Below are positions 14,046 through 23,793 of a stretch of 49,822 bases of DNA, piece after piece (position 1 is the first letter of the stretch; each line of letters begins with the position of its first letter). The position numbers were made by a program, and so were the translations under genes. The stretch covers positions 1-49,822 of the forward strand of contig JAHWGJ010000011.1 of assembly GCA_020054475.1 (NCBI GenBank), given 5' to 3'. This DNA is from Thermoplasmata archaeon (GTDB lineage: Archaea > Thermoplasmatota > E2 > DHVEG-1). Under the pieces are notes generated by a model, which worked only from the letters and a program-made list of their open reading frames with translations, did no database searches and was not told the DNA's origin.

Positions 14046-14405
14046 TCATAGAAGTGATAAATGCCCTGTAATTCTGTCAATAAGATTGTCAGGCCCGGGG
14101 CCAATACCTAACACCGTTTTTGTTCCAATTGGTATCTCAGTATGTCCTGCATCTGAAATAATTATTGATGAAATACTCAACTTATCTGCTGATTCTTTTA
14201 AAGAATAGAATTCATCTAGAGTATTAGTTTTTAAAATTGCCTTTTTGGCTCCTTTATTTATCCATTTTTTAAACCATTTTGAGTTATTTTTTTTCGTCAT
14301 TAAAGCACACTCAACAGCAGCATGAGCAACTTGAGCCGCAAGCTTACCTTCAGATAACTTCAAATCTTTTCTGGTTACAATAACCATTTTATACTCAAAA
14401 TCCAT
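14046..14405 (-). CDS. pth: Peptidyl-tRNA hydrolase, archaeal/eukaryotic type (Pth2)
   Basis: The 119-residue protein has the full Pth2 fold: MVIVTRKDLKLSEGKLAAQV followed by AHAAVE, where the Lys and His are conserved, then SIIISDAGHTEIPIGTKTVLG and IGPGPDNLIDRITGHLSLL. The enzyme frees tRNA from peptidyl-tRNAs that drop off the ribosome. It follows the DUF5749-type gene by 17 bases, probably in the same transcript. Confidence 0.97.
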   Translation of the reverse strand: MDFEYKMVIVTRKDLKLSEGKLAAQVAHAAVECALMTKKNNSKWFKKWINKGAKKAILKTNTLDEFYSLKESADKLSISSIIISDAGHTEIPIGTKTVLGIGPGPDNLIDRITGHLSLL

Positions 14406-14422
14406 TAACCCGCCTCTTTGTT

Positions 14423-14749
14423 TTATGAAATATTATTAAAGGACGTTTCACACCATTTTTCTCCCATTTGAAGAGCTTTTTTTTTATCAACCAATCCTTT
14501 AACAATCAATGTATCGCCTTCTTCATCAACATGCTTTAACGGGACACCTAAATATTTTTTTCCATTCTTTATAATAATGATATCATCATTTAAAGCAATA
14601 CTTTCACCCAGTTTTACACCTAATCCATCTAAAACAAAACGGCATAATAAATTATTTTCTCTATCTTCATTATTAGAATATTTTTCTTCCTTTCTTTTAA
14701 TGATTCCCGAAAAAAAGAATGCCAACGATATATAATTCAATTTATTCAT
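14423..14749 (-). CDS. DUF5749-like beta-barrel protein
   Basis: The first 35 residues are variable. From about residue 35 the protein reads like the small archaeal beta-barrel family often listed as DUF5749: CRFVLDGLGVKLGESIAL, IIIIKNGKKYLGVPLKHVDE, LIVKGLVDKKKALQMGEKW. That is a PRC-barrel-like arrangement of about 70 residues. Function is unknown. Its place before Pth2 suggests a translation or RNA-related role, though this is only context. Confidence 0.65.
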   Translation of the reverse strand: MNKLNYISLAFFFSGIIKRKEEKYSNNEDRENNLLCRFVLDGLGVKLGESIALNDDIIIIKNGKKYLGVPLKHVDEEGDTLIVKGLVDKKKALQMGEKWCETSFNNIS

Positions 14750-14836
14750 ATTATAATAATTCCTTTCAAATTTGATAATAAAGTCATTATATCTGCGATT
14801 CTGTTATAAATCTTTTTAACTTTACATTTTTAATTT

Positions 14837-16024
14837 ATGGAAAATAAATATGATGTTTCAATAATTGGTGGAGGACCATCTGGCGCTTTTATTGCTGAAA
14901 AGATCGCATCTGAAGGTTATAATGTTTCAGTTTTTGAAAAAAAAGATACAATAGGAGAACCAATAAAATGTGCAGGTTTAGTTTCTACAAGAGTATTTGA
15001 AATATGTAATATCAATAAAGAAAAAATAATTCAAAATAAGATTACTGGTGCAAACATACATTCACCTTATGATAATTGTATAAGAATAGGGGGTGATAGA
15101 GTTCATGCATTTGTAATCGATCGGAAAAAATTTGATCAAACTCTTATAAAAAAAGCCATGGATCAAGGAGCAAAAATTCATTTAGAAAATGAATTAATAT
15201 CTGCAAAAAAAATTAGAGAACATATTGAATTAAAAATTTCAAAAATTGGAAAACATAAATGCAATCTATTAATTGGTGCAGATGGACCAAAATCAATAGT
15301 TAGAAGAACTTTTTCTTTTCAAGAACCTAAAGAATTTCTTATTGGAATTGGTGCTGAAATTGAAAATTCTAATTTAAATTCAAACTTTGTAGAAATTTTC
15401 ATTGGAGAAAAAATAGCACCAGGTTTTTTTGCTTGGATGATTCCTACCAACAATAACGGAACAAGAGCTAGAATCGGATTATGTATTAAAAGTAATACAA
15501 AAAAAAATGTTAAATATTATTTTAATAATTTCATTAAAAATAAAATCACTTCAAAATATCTAAAAAATATTAAAATAAACAATATTATTGGAGGGATCAT
15601 ACCACTTGGTCCACCTAAAAAATTATATAAATCAAATGTTATGCTAGTAGGAGATGCAGCATCACAGGTTAAACCAACTTCAGGAGGAGGAATATATACT
15701 GGATTATTATCTGCGAATTTTTGCTCAAAAGTTGCAATAGAATCGATAGAAAAAAATAAATTCACCAAAGATAATTTAAAAAAATATCAGAAATTATATA
15801 TAAAAAATATTGGAGGGGAAATAAGTAAGGGAATGAAGTTTAGAAAAATTTTCAAACATTTAAAAGATAATCAAATGGATTATTATATTAAAAAATTTCA
15901 AAATAAAAAGATAATTGAAATAATTTCGAAATATGGCGACATTGATTATCCTTCTAAACTTGTTCCCAAGCTAATAAAAAAATCACCCTCTTTATTAAAA
16001 ACTGCAACTAATTTAATTAAATAA
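14837..16024 (+). CDS. Geranylgeranyl reductase family flavoprotein, second paralog
   Basis: 395 residues with IIGGGPSGAFIAEKIASEGY at the start, GADGPKSIVRRTF in the middle and VMLVGDAASQVKPTSGGGI as the second FAD motif. FVEIFIGEKIAPGFFAWMIP corresponds to the cavity segment of the reductase at 12037. It has Lys/Ile-rich, more diverged C-terminal sequence. A TTATAAATCT element lies about 30 bp before the ATG, typical of a leaderless archaeal transcript. It is divergent from the 14749 gene and converges on the surface-protein gene with only 17 bp between stops. Substrate may differ from the first paralog. Confidence 0.88.
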   Translation: MENKYDVSIIGGGPSGAFIAEKIASEGYNVSVFEKKDTIGEPIKCAGLVSTRVFEICNINKEKIIQNKITGANIHSPYDNCIRIGGDRVHAFVIDRKKFDQTLIKKAMDQGAKIHLENELISAKKIREHIELKISKIGKHKCNLLIGADGPKSIVRRTFSFQEPKEFLIGIGAEIENSNLNSNFVEIFIGEKIAPGFFAWMIPTNNNGTRARIGLCIKSNTKKNVKYYFNNFIKNKITSKYLKNIKINNIIGGIIPLGPPKKLYKSNVMLVGDAASQVKPTSGGGIYTGLLSANFCSKVAIESIEKNKFTKDNLKKYQKLYIKNIGGEISKGMKFRKIFKHLKDNQMDYYIKKFQNKKIIEIISKYGDIDYPSKLVPKLIKKSPSLLKTATNLIK

Positions 16025-16041
16025 AATAATTATAATTCAAA

Positions 16042-18225
16042 TTATTTTGATGAGGGCGGAGGCGGAATATAATAATCCCGTTCTTTACTAATGTCATAAT
16101 TTTCTTTATTCTCTCTATTTATGAATTGTTTTTTTATTCTTCTTTTTCTTTTTATTATATAAATTAGTATTACCAAAATAACTGTAATCAAAAGACTAAT
16201 TATACAAGGCAAAAATAAACCAATAATGAAAATAAATGAAGGCGTAATTTTAAAATAAACAGATTCATTCAACGTAGATTGATTTTTATTAAAGGATAGT
16301 TCAATATAATACTTGCCATCTTCAGTGGTGTTTAAAATCAATCTTTTTGATTCATTATTTAATTTTATTTTTAAACCCTGTGGAAACATTATTTTATATT
16401 TAATATTATGATTTTTAATACCCGATAATGTTAAATTTTGTTCAATTATATTTAAAGATGGCGGGAATAACTTAAATCTAAAAGGTAATGAATAGACACT
16501 ATTAGATTTGGATGAAATTTTTATCGGATCTTCATCTCCCATTTTTGTTATATCGCGATCCCATAGTAATGATTCATCAAATATTTGTTTATTCAATATG
16601 CCTTTAATAACTAATTCTGGAAATATTTTTTTTATTCTTAATTCAAATGATTCAATTTCATTTGATAAAAACAGGTTAATACTGTCGTTATCAAAAATTT
16701 TTTCATCCACACATAACCTAAACAGATCAGAATTATAATAGTCTATATTTATTTTCTCAGGTAATGTAAAATAATATGGTAAAAGTGTGACATTTCTGCT
16801 CTGAATTTCATTAATAAATAAACCTAAAGATAATTTAGTATCACCAGTAAATAAACTAAGGATGTTTAAATCCGTTGTTTTAACAAATATTTCAATTGTA
16901 GTATCAATTTTTTCATCATTATATCTTTCTGAAATATTTGAGGTTATATTTCCTAATGTAAAATCACTTTCATTCCATGAAATAATATTTTTATTGTTAA
17001 AAAAAATATTATTTGGTAAATTTAAGTAGATTTTATAGGGGTAATTAATATTTTCAAAATTGTTACCAAAATTGATGTCTAAAGATGTTAAATTTGATTT
17101 TGCACCAGAATTAACTAAACCAAAAAAAGCATTTGATGAAATTCCACATATAAGAAAATTAATATTATTATCTGAGAAAAGTGCTTTTATAGGGGGATGA
17201 TTGTCCATATTATCAATATCAAAGAGACTAGAGGAATTAATAGTTGAATTTATATCCCAATTAAAGGAAAAATTTAGAGTTTGATTAAACGGATATGATT
17301 CAATTTTAGGTTTTATATCATCGATCAAATATTTAATACTCCTATTATAAAAATCATCCCAAGTTATAAAATAATTTTCAATAAATAGTCTAACTCCATC
17401 TGAAGGAATAAAATTAAGATTTGAAATAAAATTTGGAATTAAGGTTAATTGAGATATATTTATGCTATTTGTAATAATTGAAAGATTTAAAATGGGCTTA
17501 TTATTACAGTCAATTTCAAACTCAAATTCTATATCCTCTTCTTTATAATTTGATGTTGGATTATTATATTTAATGGCAAGTTCTGCAATTTTACTATAAA
17601 TATCTTCATTATTATTTACTACGTACCATTGTATTATGTTGTCATTTACTATGCCCGTAGTGCGATGATAACCTATTGAATCTGGTAAAATAAAATTAAA
17701 AGAGTTATTCCATCCGGATTCAGCTATTAGATTGAAAGTATAGTTAACAATTGCACCCATGTCTAATACTCCATTTATGAAATCTGAAACAGTAACGTCA
17801 TTATTGAAATTAAAAAAATTTGAAGATAAATTTATTGAATAAGTATCATAAAAGATTCCATTATTAAATAAAGGCAATTCATTTAATGAATGTATATATG
17901 CTTTATCAAAAATTGTTTTAATTTGATTTGTTAAAGAATTTTTTAAAACATATTTTATTGCACCCATTATTTCTGATTCATTTTCTTCTATACTCATTAT
18001 TTCATTTTTACTATATGATGTTCCACTTGCATCAAGAGTAATTTTTTTCACATTTGCATTAATATTAATAATTAACACTGTTCCTGATATAAATTCAATA
18101 TTAAAAACCGCGTCAATATTTTCATCTAAATGATTATCAGCAGATGCAATAAATAAAAATGGGGAAGAAAAAAATAGTAATAAACTTACAATAAATGGTA
18201 TAATTTTATTTGAATGTGAAACCAT
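16042..18225 (-). CDS. Large exported surface protein with C-terminal membrane anchor, unrecognised
   Basis: The 727 residues begin with a signal peptide (KIIPFIVSLLLFFSSPFLF) and end with one transmembrane helix (FIIGLFLPCIISLLITVILVIL... near residue 690) followed by a basic cytoplasmic tail ending PPPPSSK. The exported part is rich in Asn, Ser and beta-strand patterns, with many N-x-S/T sites fitting AglB glycosylation. I recognise no domain. The ATG at 18225 is preferred over an in-frame TTG at 18240 because GAGGGTG precedes it. It could be a cell-surface adhesin or envelope protein. Confidence 0.75.
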   Translation of the reverse strand: MVSHSNKIIPFIVSLLLFFSSPFLFIASADNHLDENIDAVFNIEFISGTVLIININANVKKITLDASGTSYSKNEIMSIEENESEIMGAIKYVLKNSLTNQIKTIFDKAYIHSLNELPLFNNGIFYDTYSINLSSNFFNFNNDVTVSDFINGVLDMGAIVNYTFNLIAESGWNNSFNFILPDSIGYHRTTGIVNDNIIQWYVVNNNEDIYSKIAELAIKYNNPTSNYKEEDIEFEFEIDCNNKPILNLSIITNSINISQLTLIPNFISNLNFIPSDGVRLFIENYFITWDDFYNRSIKYLIDDIKPKIESYPFNQTLNFSFNWDINSTINSSSLFDIDNMDNHPPIKALFSDNNINFLICGISSNAFFGLVNSGAKSNLTSLDINFGNNFENINYPYKIYLNLPNNIFFNNKNIISWNESDFTLGNITSNISERYNDEKIDTTIEIFVKTTDLNILSLFTGDTKLSLGLFINEIQSRNVTLLPYYFTLPEKINIDYYNSDLFRLCVDEKIFDNDSINLFLSNEIESFELRIKKIFPELVIKGILNKQIFDESLLWDRDITKMGDEDPIKISSKSNSVYSLPFRFKLFPPSLNIIEQNLTLSGIKNHNIKYKIMFPQGLKIKLNNESKRLILNTTEDGKYYIELSFNKNQSTLNESVYFKITPSFIFIIGLFLPCIISLLITVILVILIYIIKRKRRIKKQFINRENKENYDISKERDYYIPPPPSSK

Positions 18226-18321
18226 AACACCCTCATCCAACCCTAATTATTAAACTATAATCCTTATAAAAACTTTCTTACAAAAATAATTAAAAACATA
18301 TTTTTATTTCAATAATTTATT

Positions 18322-19191
18322 ATGAGAATAATTAGTGGAACAACCTCAAAATCAATTGGAGAAGATCTTTCAAAATCTTTAAAGAGTCAAATTGTTGATA
18401 CTCTAATAAAGAGGTTTCCAGATGGAGAATTATATATTAGAATTTTAGATAATATACAAGATGAAGATATAGTTCTAATTCAAAATACTTATCCAGATTT
18501 AAATCTAATAGAATTACTCTTAATGCAAGATGCTATAAGAGAGGCAGGGGCAAATAAAATAATTACAATTATACCTTATTTCGGATATGCACGTCAAGAT
18601 AAAATATTTCAAAAAGGAGAAGTTATTAGTGCAAAATCATTAGCAAAACTTATTAGTATTAATTCAAATCAAATAGTTACAATAGATCCACATAAAGAAC
18701 ATATACTAGATTTTTTTTCAATTCCTGCATCTAGTATATCTGCAATAAATGATTTGTCATGCTATTTAAAAGATAAAGATTTAGATCTAATTCTAGCCCC
18801 GGATAAAGGCGCAGTTGATAGAGTAAAAAATGCAGCTAAAATAATTAATTGTGACTTTGATTATATGGAAAAAACTAGAATAGATGGTTATAATATCCAA
18901 GTTAAACCAAAAAATTTGGACGTTAAAAATAAAAATATTGCAATTATCGATGATATTATATCTACTGGCGGTACTATGGCTGTATCAATAAATGAATTAA
19001 AAAAACAGAAAGCAAAAAAAATATATGTTTCTTGCACTCATGGATTGTTTATTGGTGATGCAATAAGAAAATTAAATTCAGTAAAATGTGATGAAATAAT
19101 CTCAACAGATACTATTTTAACTCAATTTAGTAAGGTAAAACTTGCAAATACAATCTCAAGATTTTTAAAAATAAAAAAATTATTTGATTAG
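18322..19191 (+). CDS. prs: Ribose-phosphate pyrophosphokinase (PRPP synthetase)
   Basis: 289 residues, matching shorter archaeal class II-like enzymes. The ATP/ribose-5-phosphate features are KRFPDGELYIRI, the flexible loop region IIPYFGYARQDK, TIDPHKEHI as metal-binding segment, APDKGAVDR, and the PRPP loop IAIIDDIISTGGTM near residue 215. It makes PRPP for purine, pyrimidine and other nucleotide routes, genes for which (pyrC, purE, guaA) lie within 11 kb. It is upstream of aglB but that gene has its own promoter. Confidence 0.97.
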   Translation: MRIISGTTSKSIGEDLSKSLKSQIVDTLIKRFPDGELYIRILDNIQDEDIVLIQNTYPDLNLIELLLMQDAIREAGANKIITIIPYFGYARQDKIFQKGEVISAKSLAKLISINSNQIVTIDPHKEHILDFFSIPASSISAINDLSCYLKDKDLDLILAPDKGAVDRVKNAAKIINCDFDYMEKTRIDGYNIQVKPKNLDVKNKNIAIIDDIISTGGTMAVSINELKKQKAKKIYVSCTHGLFIGDAIRKLNSVKCDEIISTDTILTQFSKVKLANTISRFLKIKKLFD

Positions 19192-19197
19192 GTAAGG

Positions 19198-19241
19198 TAT
19201 ATATAAGACTATATTTTTACGAGTGTGATTATCTCAAGGTG
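19198..19241 (+). promoter_or_regulatory. aglB promoter and ribosome-binding site
   Basis: A strong archaeal TATA box, TATATATAAG at 19198-19207, lies seven bases after the prs stop, preceded by a purine-rich stretch (TAAGG) in BRE position. AAGGTG at 19236-19241 is the Shine-Dalgarno, seven bases before the ATG at 19249. Expected transcription start is about 19230, giving a short leader. This supports separate transcription of aglB. Confidence 0.6.
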
Positions 19242-19248
19242 AAATGCA

Positions 19249-22200
19249 ATGAGAAAAAGATCTCAAAGAAAAAGCAAGATTCCTCAACATGAACAAGGTT
19301 ATAGGTTACAAAAAGAATTGATTAGAACTGAAAAAAGAAAATTTAGTTTTAATAAAAAATGGTGGACTGCAATTTCCTTAATTGGTATATTCTTTTTGGT
19401 TTTAGTTCTAAACACATATTTTAATGTTTCAAGTGGAACTACGGTAAACAGTGATTTAGAAGGTATTAATCAATATTATTTGTCTGGACCTGATCCTTAC
19501 TATAATATGAGACTTATTGATGAGACGTTATATGGAGAAAATGCAGGACAATATCCATATTATTCAGGATATGATCCGCTTCTTAATTATCCATTAGGTG
19601 CGTCTGGAGGTAGACCGCCATTATTTAATATGATGGCAATAGGTTTTAGTAGACTTTTATTACCCTTCATGAATGAGATAGATGCAATTGGATATTCTAT
19701 GCAATTTATTCCTGCACTTTTTGGAGCATTACTTGTAATCCCTGTATATTATATTGGAAAAACTTTATTTGGTAAAAAAGAAGGACTTTTAGCTGCTTTG
19801 TTTATTGCCTTAATTCCAATTCATTTGAGTTCAGGGCATGGTTCTGCATATACTCTATTTGATCATGATTCCTTTAATCTATTACTATTTTTTATTACAT
19901 TCGCCTTTATTATTAAAGGCATAAGGGAGAAAGACACAATTAAATCAATTTTATATGCTATAATGGCTGGTATCCCTGTTGCAGCATTAACTATGACTTG
20001 GGTAGAAGCTCAATTTCTCTATGTTATAATAGCAATCTATGCTATTGTTCAGATGATAATTGATATATTTACAAATAAAATGGATATAGATAAAATTAAG
20101 ATACCTGTTATAACTCTTTTCACTGGTTATTTAATTTCAATTCCTGTTTTAAGCGCACGATGGGGCTTAGTTGGTTTTAGATTTGATATTGCTCTATTTC
20201 TTTGTTTTTTTATATTATTATTTGGAATATTATATTACATTTTTAAATGGAGAAAACTTCCTTGGACAATTTCTTTACCTTTTGTTTTTATAATTAGTAT
20301 TTTTAGTTTAATATTCTTATATATAATTCAAGGAATTTCTTCCTCAATACCAGTTATTTCAAGTTTGACGAGACTTTCAAGAATTCTTTATGGGGCTGGA
20401 ATTTATGGGAATAAGGTATCAATGACTATTGCAGAGGCAGGAACTTATTCAATTAGTAGAACAGTTATGTCATTTGGACCTGCACTTTATTGGATAGGAA
20501 TTCTAGGTTTAATATTTCTGATTTATTATTACGTTAAAGATATCAAAAGAAGAGATTTTCTTTTTATTTTAGTAATTTTTATAGTACAGATGTGGCTTAC
20601 TGGAATCGCAGGACGTTTTTTAAATGATTTAGTACCTTTTATAGCACTACTTAGCGCATGGATTGTTGTTTATCTAATGAAAAAAATTGATTATAACAAT
20701 ATGATTAGAACTATTAAAAGCGCAGGTGGAGGCTTACATGGAATTAGACGAGGAGTTAAATTTTTGCATATTTTCGGGATTCTTTTTGTTGCATTTTTAG
20801 TATTGCTTCCAAATACTTATTTATCATTTGATGCTGCCGTACCGGGTAGTGAAAAAAATGATATTTTTGGGGATCTTCCAAGTGGGGGATTTGGTATTTC
20901 TCTTGCAAAAGAAGTTTATTGGTTAGATGCATTATCATGGTTAAACGAACAAGACATAGAAATAAAAAATCCTTCAGAAAAACCCGCTTTCATATCATGG
21001 TGGGATTATGGTTTTTATGAAGTTGCAGTGGGCAAGCATCCTACTGTTGCAGATAATTTCCAAGATGGCATACCTCCTGCAGCAAATTTTCATATTGCAA
21101 CAAGTGAAGAAGAAGCAGTAATAGTTTTGATTGTAAGATTACTTGAAGGAAATGTAAGAGATAATAATGGGGTGTTGAATAAGGAAGTTATAAATACATT
21201 AGAAAAAAATCTTGGTTTCAATTTTTCGAATAATATTACAAATTGGGTTGAAAATCCTGAAGTTTCACCGTCTTACAATATGCAAATAGGTTTTGATTAT
21301 GATGAAGAATTAGGTTTAGATTATCCAGTTGGTCAACAATGGCCAATGAATGCAGTTTATCATGATGTTATTGATTTATTATCTAATATTTCTGATGAAG
21401 ATATAACAATGCTTTATCATGATTTACAAATTGCAACAGGAAATAGCATAAGATATTATGGTGTTGAAGGTTATGATAAGCAAATTTTTAATATATTTGC
21501 ATTTCTAGCAGATAGAAGTTTACTTTTAGTTAGCGGAGGAGGTTTATATAATCCTGAGGATGATTTCGTAAGTTTAAAATATGTCACTCAGAGCGGTAGA
21601 GAGTTATCTTTTGATGAGTTAAATCAACTTACTGATCAGCAAATTCAACAAGATCCTCCAGTAGATACAAAACAATTTTTTAAAGATGCTTATTTTAATA
21701 CCATGTTTTATAGAACTTATGTGGGAATCACTTCTGAGCAAGATGGTACTATATCCGAACCAGATTATCAGCTACCTTGTTTAAATATGAAACATTTTTC
21801 TGCTGAATATATTTCTCCATCTGAACCAGAGTATATGTATTATCAAGGAAAAGGGGCAGTGGTTATTGCAAAATATTATGCAGGGGCATTTATTAATGGT
21901 ACTGTTTTATTTAAGGATGAACCAATTGATGTTCAGGTTGTCGTTCAAAAAAATATTACTCAATATGCAACTGAAATACCTGTCGATCACGATCAGAATA
22001 TAACTATGGATGGAAATTTCAGTGTTATTGTTCCTGCTGGGAATATAACGTTACAAATTAGAAGAAATTTTGAATTAGGTCAAAATTCATTTATTTTGAG
22101 AAATGTTACATTCAATAAGTTAGATGATACAGACTATTCTATTATAACTGATAGTGAAGCAATGAGAATGACTGATGATTATACAAGAAATGTTGAAATT

Positions 22201-23115
22201 TCTATTGATCCTGCTAGTATAGAAGGTTTTGTTTATATTGATGAAGATGATAATGATTTTTATAATACTTCAAATGATAATACTTTAGATAATATTGATG
22301 TTAATTTGATAGAAATAGTTGAATTTAATCCAGATACCGGGCAACCTCAAAATATTGGTGACTATAAAACCTTAAAAACAAATAATGGAGGTTACTTTAA
22401 TCAATCGGAACTTATGCCGGGATATTATCTTATTCAAGCAATTCAAGATGATTTTATAATTCATGAATCATTTGTTAGCTTATATTCTGGAAATAAATTT
22501 TATAATATCTCAAAACCTGAAGAGGGTGGAATTAAAGGAATAACATATTTCGATAATAATTCAAATGGACAATACAATATTGGAGAAGAAATGAATGAAG
22601 TAGAAGTTGAACTTAAGTATACAAAAATTGACGGATCAACTAAAATCGTAGATTCTTTGTTAACTAATGATGGTGGTAAATATTCCTTCCCGTCATTAAT
22701 TCCAGGATCATATATAATAAGTGCAATAAAAGATCTTGATTATGCTACAGAAACAACTATTACAATTAATGAAAATGAAACTTTAATACAGAATATTTCA
22801 ATGAATTACGCTGCGATATCTTTAAGTGGAAATACAATAGATGCTGAAAATGATATTATATCTAATATTACCATAAATTTCAATCCAGATTTAAATGTTG
22901 AAAATAATACTGCACAATCAAATATTATTCAATCTGATGATAAAGGGTTTTACTCAGTTAATATTCAACCAGGATCATATGACCTGGTTGTAAATCAAAC
23001 AATAGATGAAAATAATGTAACATATAGATATATTTATCAAGAAAAATTAGAAATTTACATAGGCGAAGGTTTAAAAACATTAGATATCCTTGTTACAAAA
23101 ATTGAAGAATCATAG
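19249..23115 (+). CDS. aglB: Oligosaccharyltransferase AglB/STT3 with extra C-terminal beta-repeat domains
   Basis: 1288 residues. A basic N-terminus leads into about a dozen transmembrane helices (residues 35-520). GPDPYYNMR near residue 82 holds the first catalytic acidic motif, and WWDYG at 584-588 starts the external catalytic domain. The enzyme transfers a lipid-linked glycan to Asn-x-Ser/Thr sites outside the membrane. From about 985 onward lie three units like SdrD-B/carboxypeptidase regulatory repeats (IEGFVYIDEDDND, GIKGITYFDNNSNGQYN, ISLSGNTIDAENDI), each with a G-Y/F-S/N-x-x-x-x-PG-Y/S motif. Archaeal AglB usually ends near 800-970 residues, so this tail is an addition. Confidence 0.95.
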   Translation: MRKRSQRKSKIPQHEQGYRLQKELIRTEKRKFSFNKKWWTAISLIGIFFLVLVLNTYFNVSSGTTVNSDLEGINQYYLSGPDPYYNMRLIDETLYGENAGQYPYYSGYDPLLNYPLGASGGRPPLFNMMAIGFSRLLLPFMNEIDAIGYSMQFIPALFGALLVIPVYYIGKTLFGKKEGLLAALFIALIPIHLSSGHGSAYTLFDHDSFNLLLFFITFAFIIKGIREKDTIKSILYAIMAGIPVAALTMTWVEAQFLYVIIAIYAIVQMIIDIFTNKMDIDKIKIPVITLFTGYLISIPVLSARWGLVGFRFDIALFLCFFILLFGILYYIFKWRKLPWTISLPFVFIISIFSLIFLYIIQGISSSIPVISSLTRLSRILYGAGIYGNKVSMTIAEAGTYSISRTVMSFGPALYWIGILGLIFLIYYYVKDIKRRDFLFILVIFIVQMWLTGIAGRFLNDLVPFIALLSAWIVVYLMKKIDYNNMIRTIKSAGGGLHGIRRGVKFLHIFGILFVAFLVLLPNTYLSFDAAVPGSEKNDIFGDLPSGGFGISLAKEVYWLDALSWLNEQDIEIKNPSEKPAFISWWDYGFYEVAVGKHPTVADNFQDGIPPAANFHIATSEEEAVIVLIVRLLEGNVRDNNGVLNKEVINTLEKNLGFNFSNNITNWVENPEVSPSYNMQIGFDYDEELGLDYPVGQQWPMNAVYHDVIDLLSNISDEDITMLYHDLQIATGNSIRYYGVEGYDKQIFNIFAFLADRSLLLVSGGGLYNPEDDFVSLKYVTQSGRELSFDELNQLTDQQIQQDPPVDTKQFFKDAYFNTMFYRTYVGITSEQDGTISEPDYQLPCLNMKHFSAEYISPSEPEYMYYQGKGAVVIAKYYAGAFINGTVLFKDEPIDVQVVVQKNITQYATEIPVDHDQNITMDGNFSVIVPAGNITLQIRRNFELGQNSFILRNVTFNKLDDTDYSIITDSEAMRMTDDYTRNVEISIDPASIEGFVYIDEDDNDFYNTSNDNTLDNIDVNLIEIVEFNPDTGQPQNIGDYKTLKTNNGGYFNQSELMPGYYLIQAIQDDFIIHESFVSLYSGNKFYNISKPEEGGIKGITYFDNNSNGQYNIGEEMNEVEVELKYTKIDGSTKIVDSLLTNDGGKYSFPSLIPGSYIISAIKDLDYATETTITINENETLIQNISMNYAAISLSGNTIDAENDIISNITINFNPDLNVENNTAQSNIIQSDDKGFYSVNIQPGSYDLVVNQTIDENNVTYRYIYQEKLEIYIGEGLKTLDILVTKIEES

Positions 23116-23184
23116 AAACAACCGCATAATTTCATAGTGATTTAAACCAAATTCTATTTAAAATTTAAATAATTACTTTATCAT

Positions 23185-23793
23185 ATGTTAAACTTCGAAG
23201 ATGGTAAAAAAACTGTAAAATTTGCTAGAGAAGTGATCGAATCAATTTTAAAACAAGATAATATAAGATTATCAACTCTCGAAAAATTTTTTGATGAAAA
23301 ATCTGGTGTTTTTGTTACAATTCACACATTTCCTTCATATAACTTAAGAGGTTGTATTGGAATTCCAAAACCAATAATGTCCTTAAAAAATTCAATAACT
23401 GAGGCTAGTAAATCTGTTATTAAAGACCCTAGATTCTCCCCCCTTTTAGAAGAAGAATTAGATAAAATCATTATTGAAGTCACAATTTTGACAAAACCAA
23501 CAAAAATTATTGTAACAAAACCAGAAGATTATATTAAAGAGATCAAAATTGGAAGAGATGGTCTTATTATTGAGAATGGTTTTAACTCAGGTTTACTTTT
23601 ACCACAAGTTCCAATAGAACAAGGTTGGGATATTAACGAGTATTTAGCTAATATTTGTTTAAAGGCTGGTTTACCTTCTGATTCATGGACTGATAAAGAA
23701 ACCAGAATCTATAAATTCTTTGGACAGGTTTTTTCTGAAATAGAACCAAACGGAGAAATAAAGGAGAAAAATCTTAATGGATTTGACAGTTGA
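23185..23793 (+). CDS. AMMECR1 domain protein
   Basis: 202 residues covering the AMMECR1 fold, with the nearly invariant LRGCIGIP motif near residue 53 and SVIKDPRFSPLLEEELDKI, LPQVPIEQGWD, FLANIC-like YLANICLKAGL and TRIYKFFGQVF. Archaeal members are often near DNA, tRNA or biosynthesis genes; the biochemical role is unknown. The last 17 bases overlap the dihydroorotase start, making it the first gene of a six-gene operon. Confidence 0.95.
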   Translation: MLNFEDGKKTVKFAREVIESILKQDNIRLSTLEKFFDEKSGVFVTIHTFPSYNLRGCIGIPKPIMSLKNSITEASKSVIKDPRFSPLLEEELDKIIIEVTILTKPTKIIVTKPEDYIKEIKIGRDGLIIENGFNSGLLLPQVPIEQGWDINEYLANICLKAGLPSDSWTDKETRIYKFFGQVFSEIEPNGEIKEKNLNGFDS

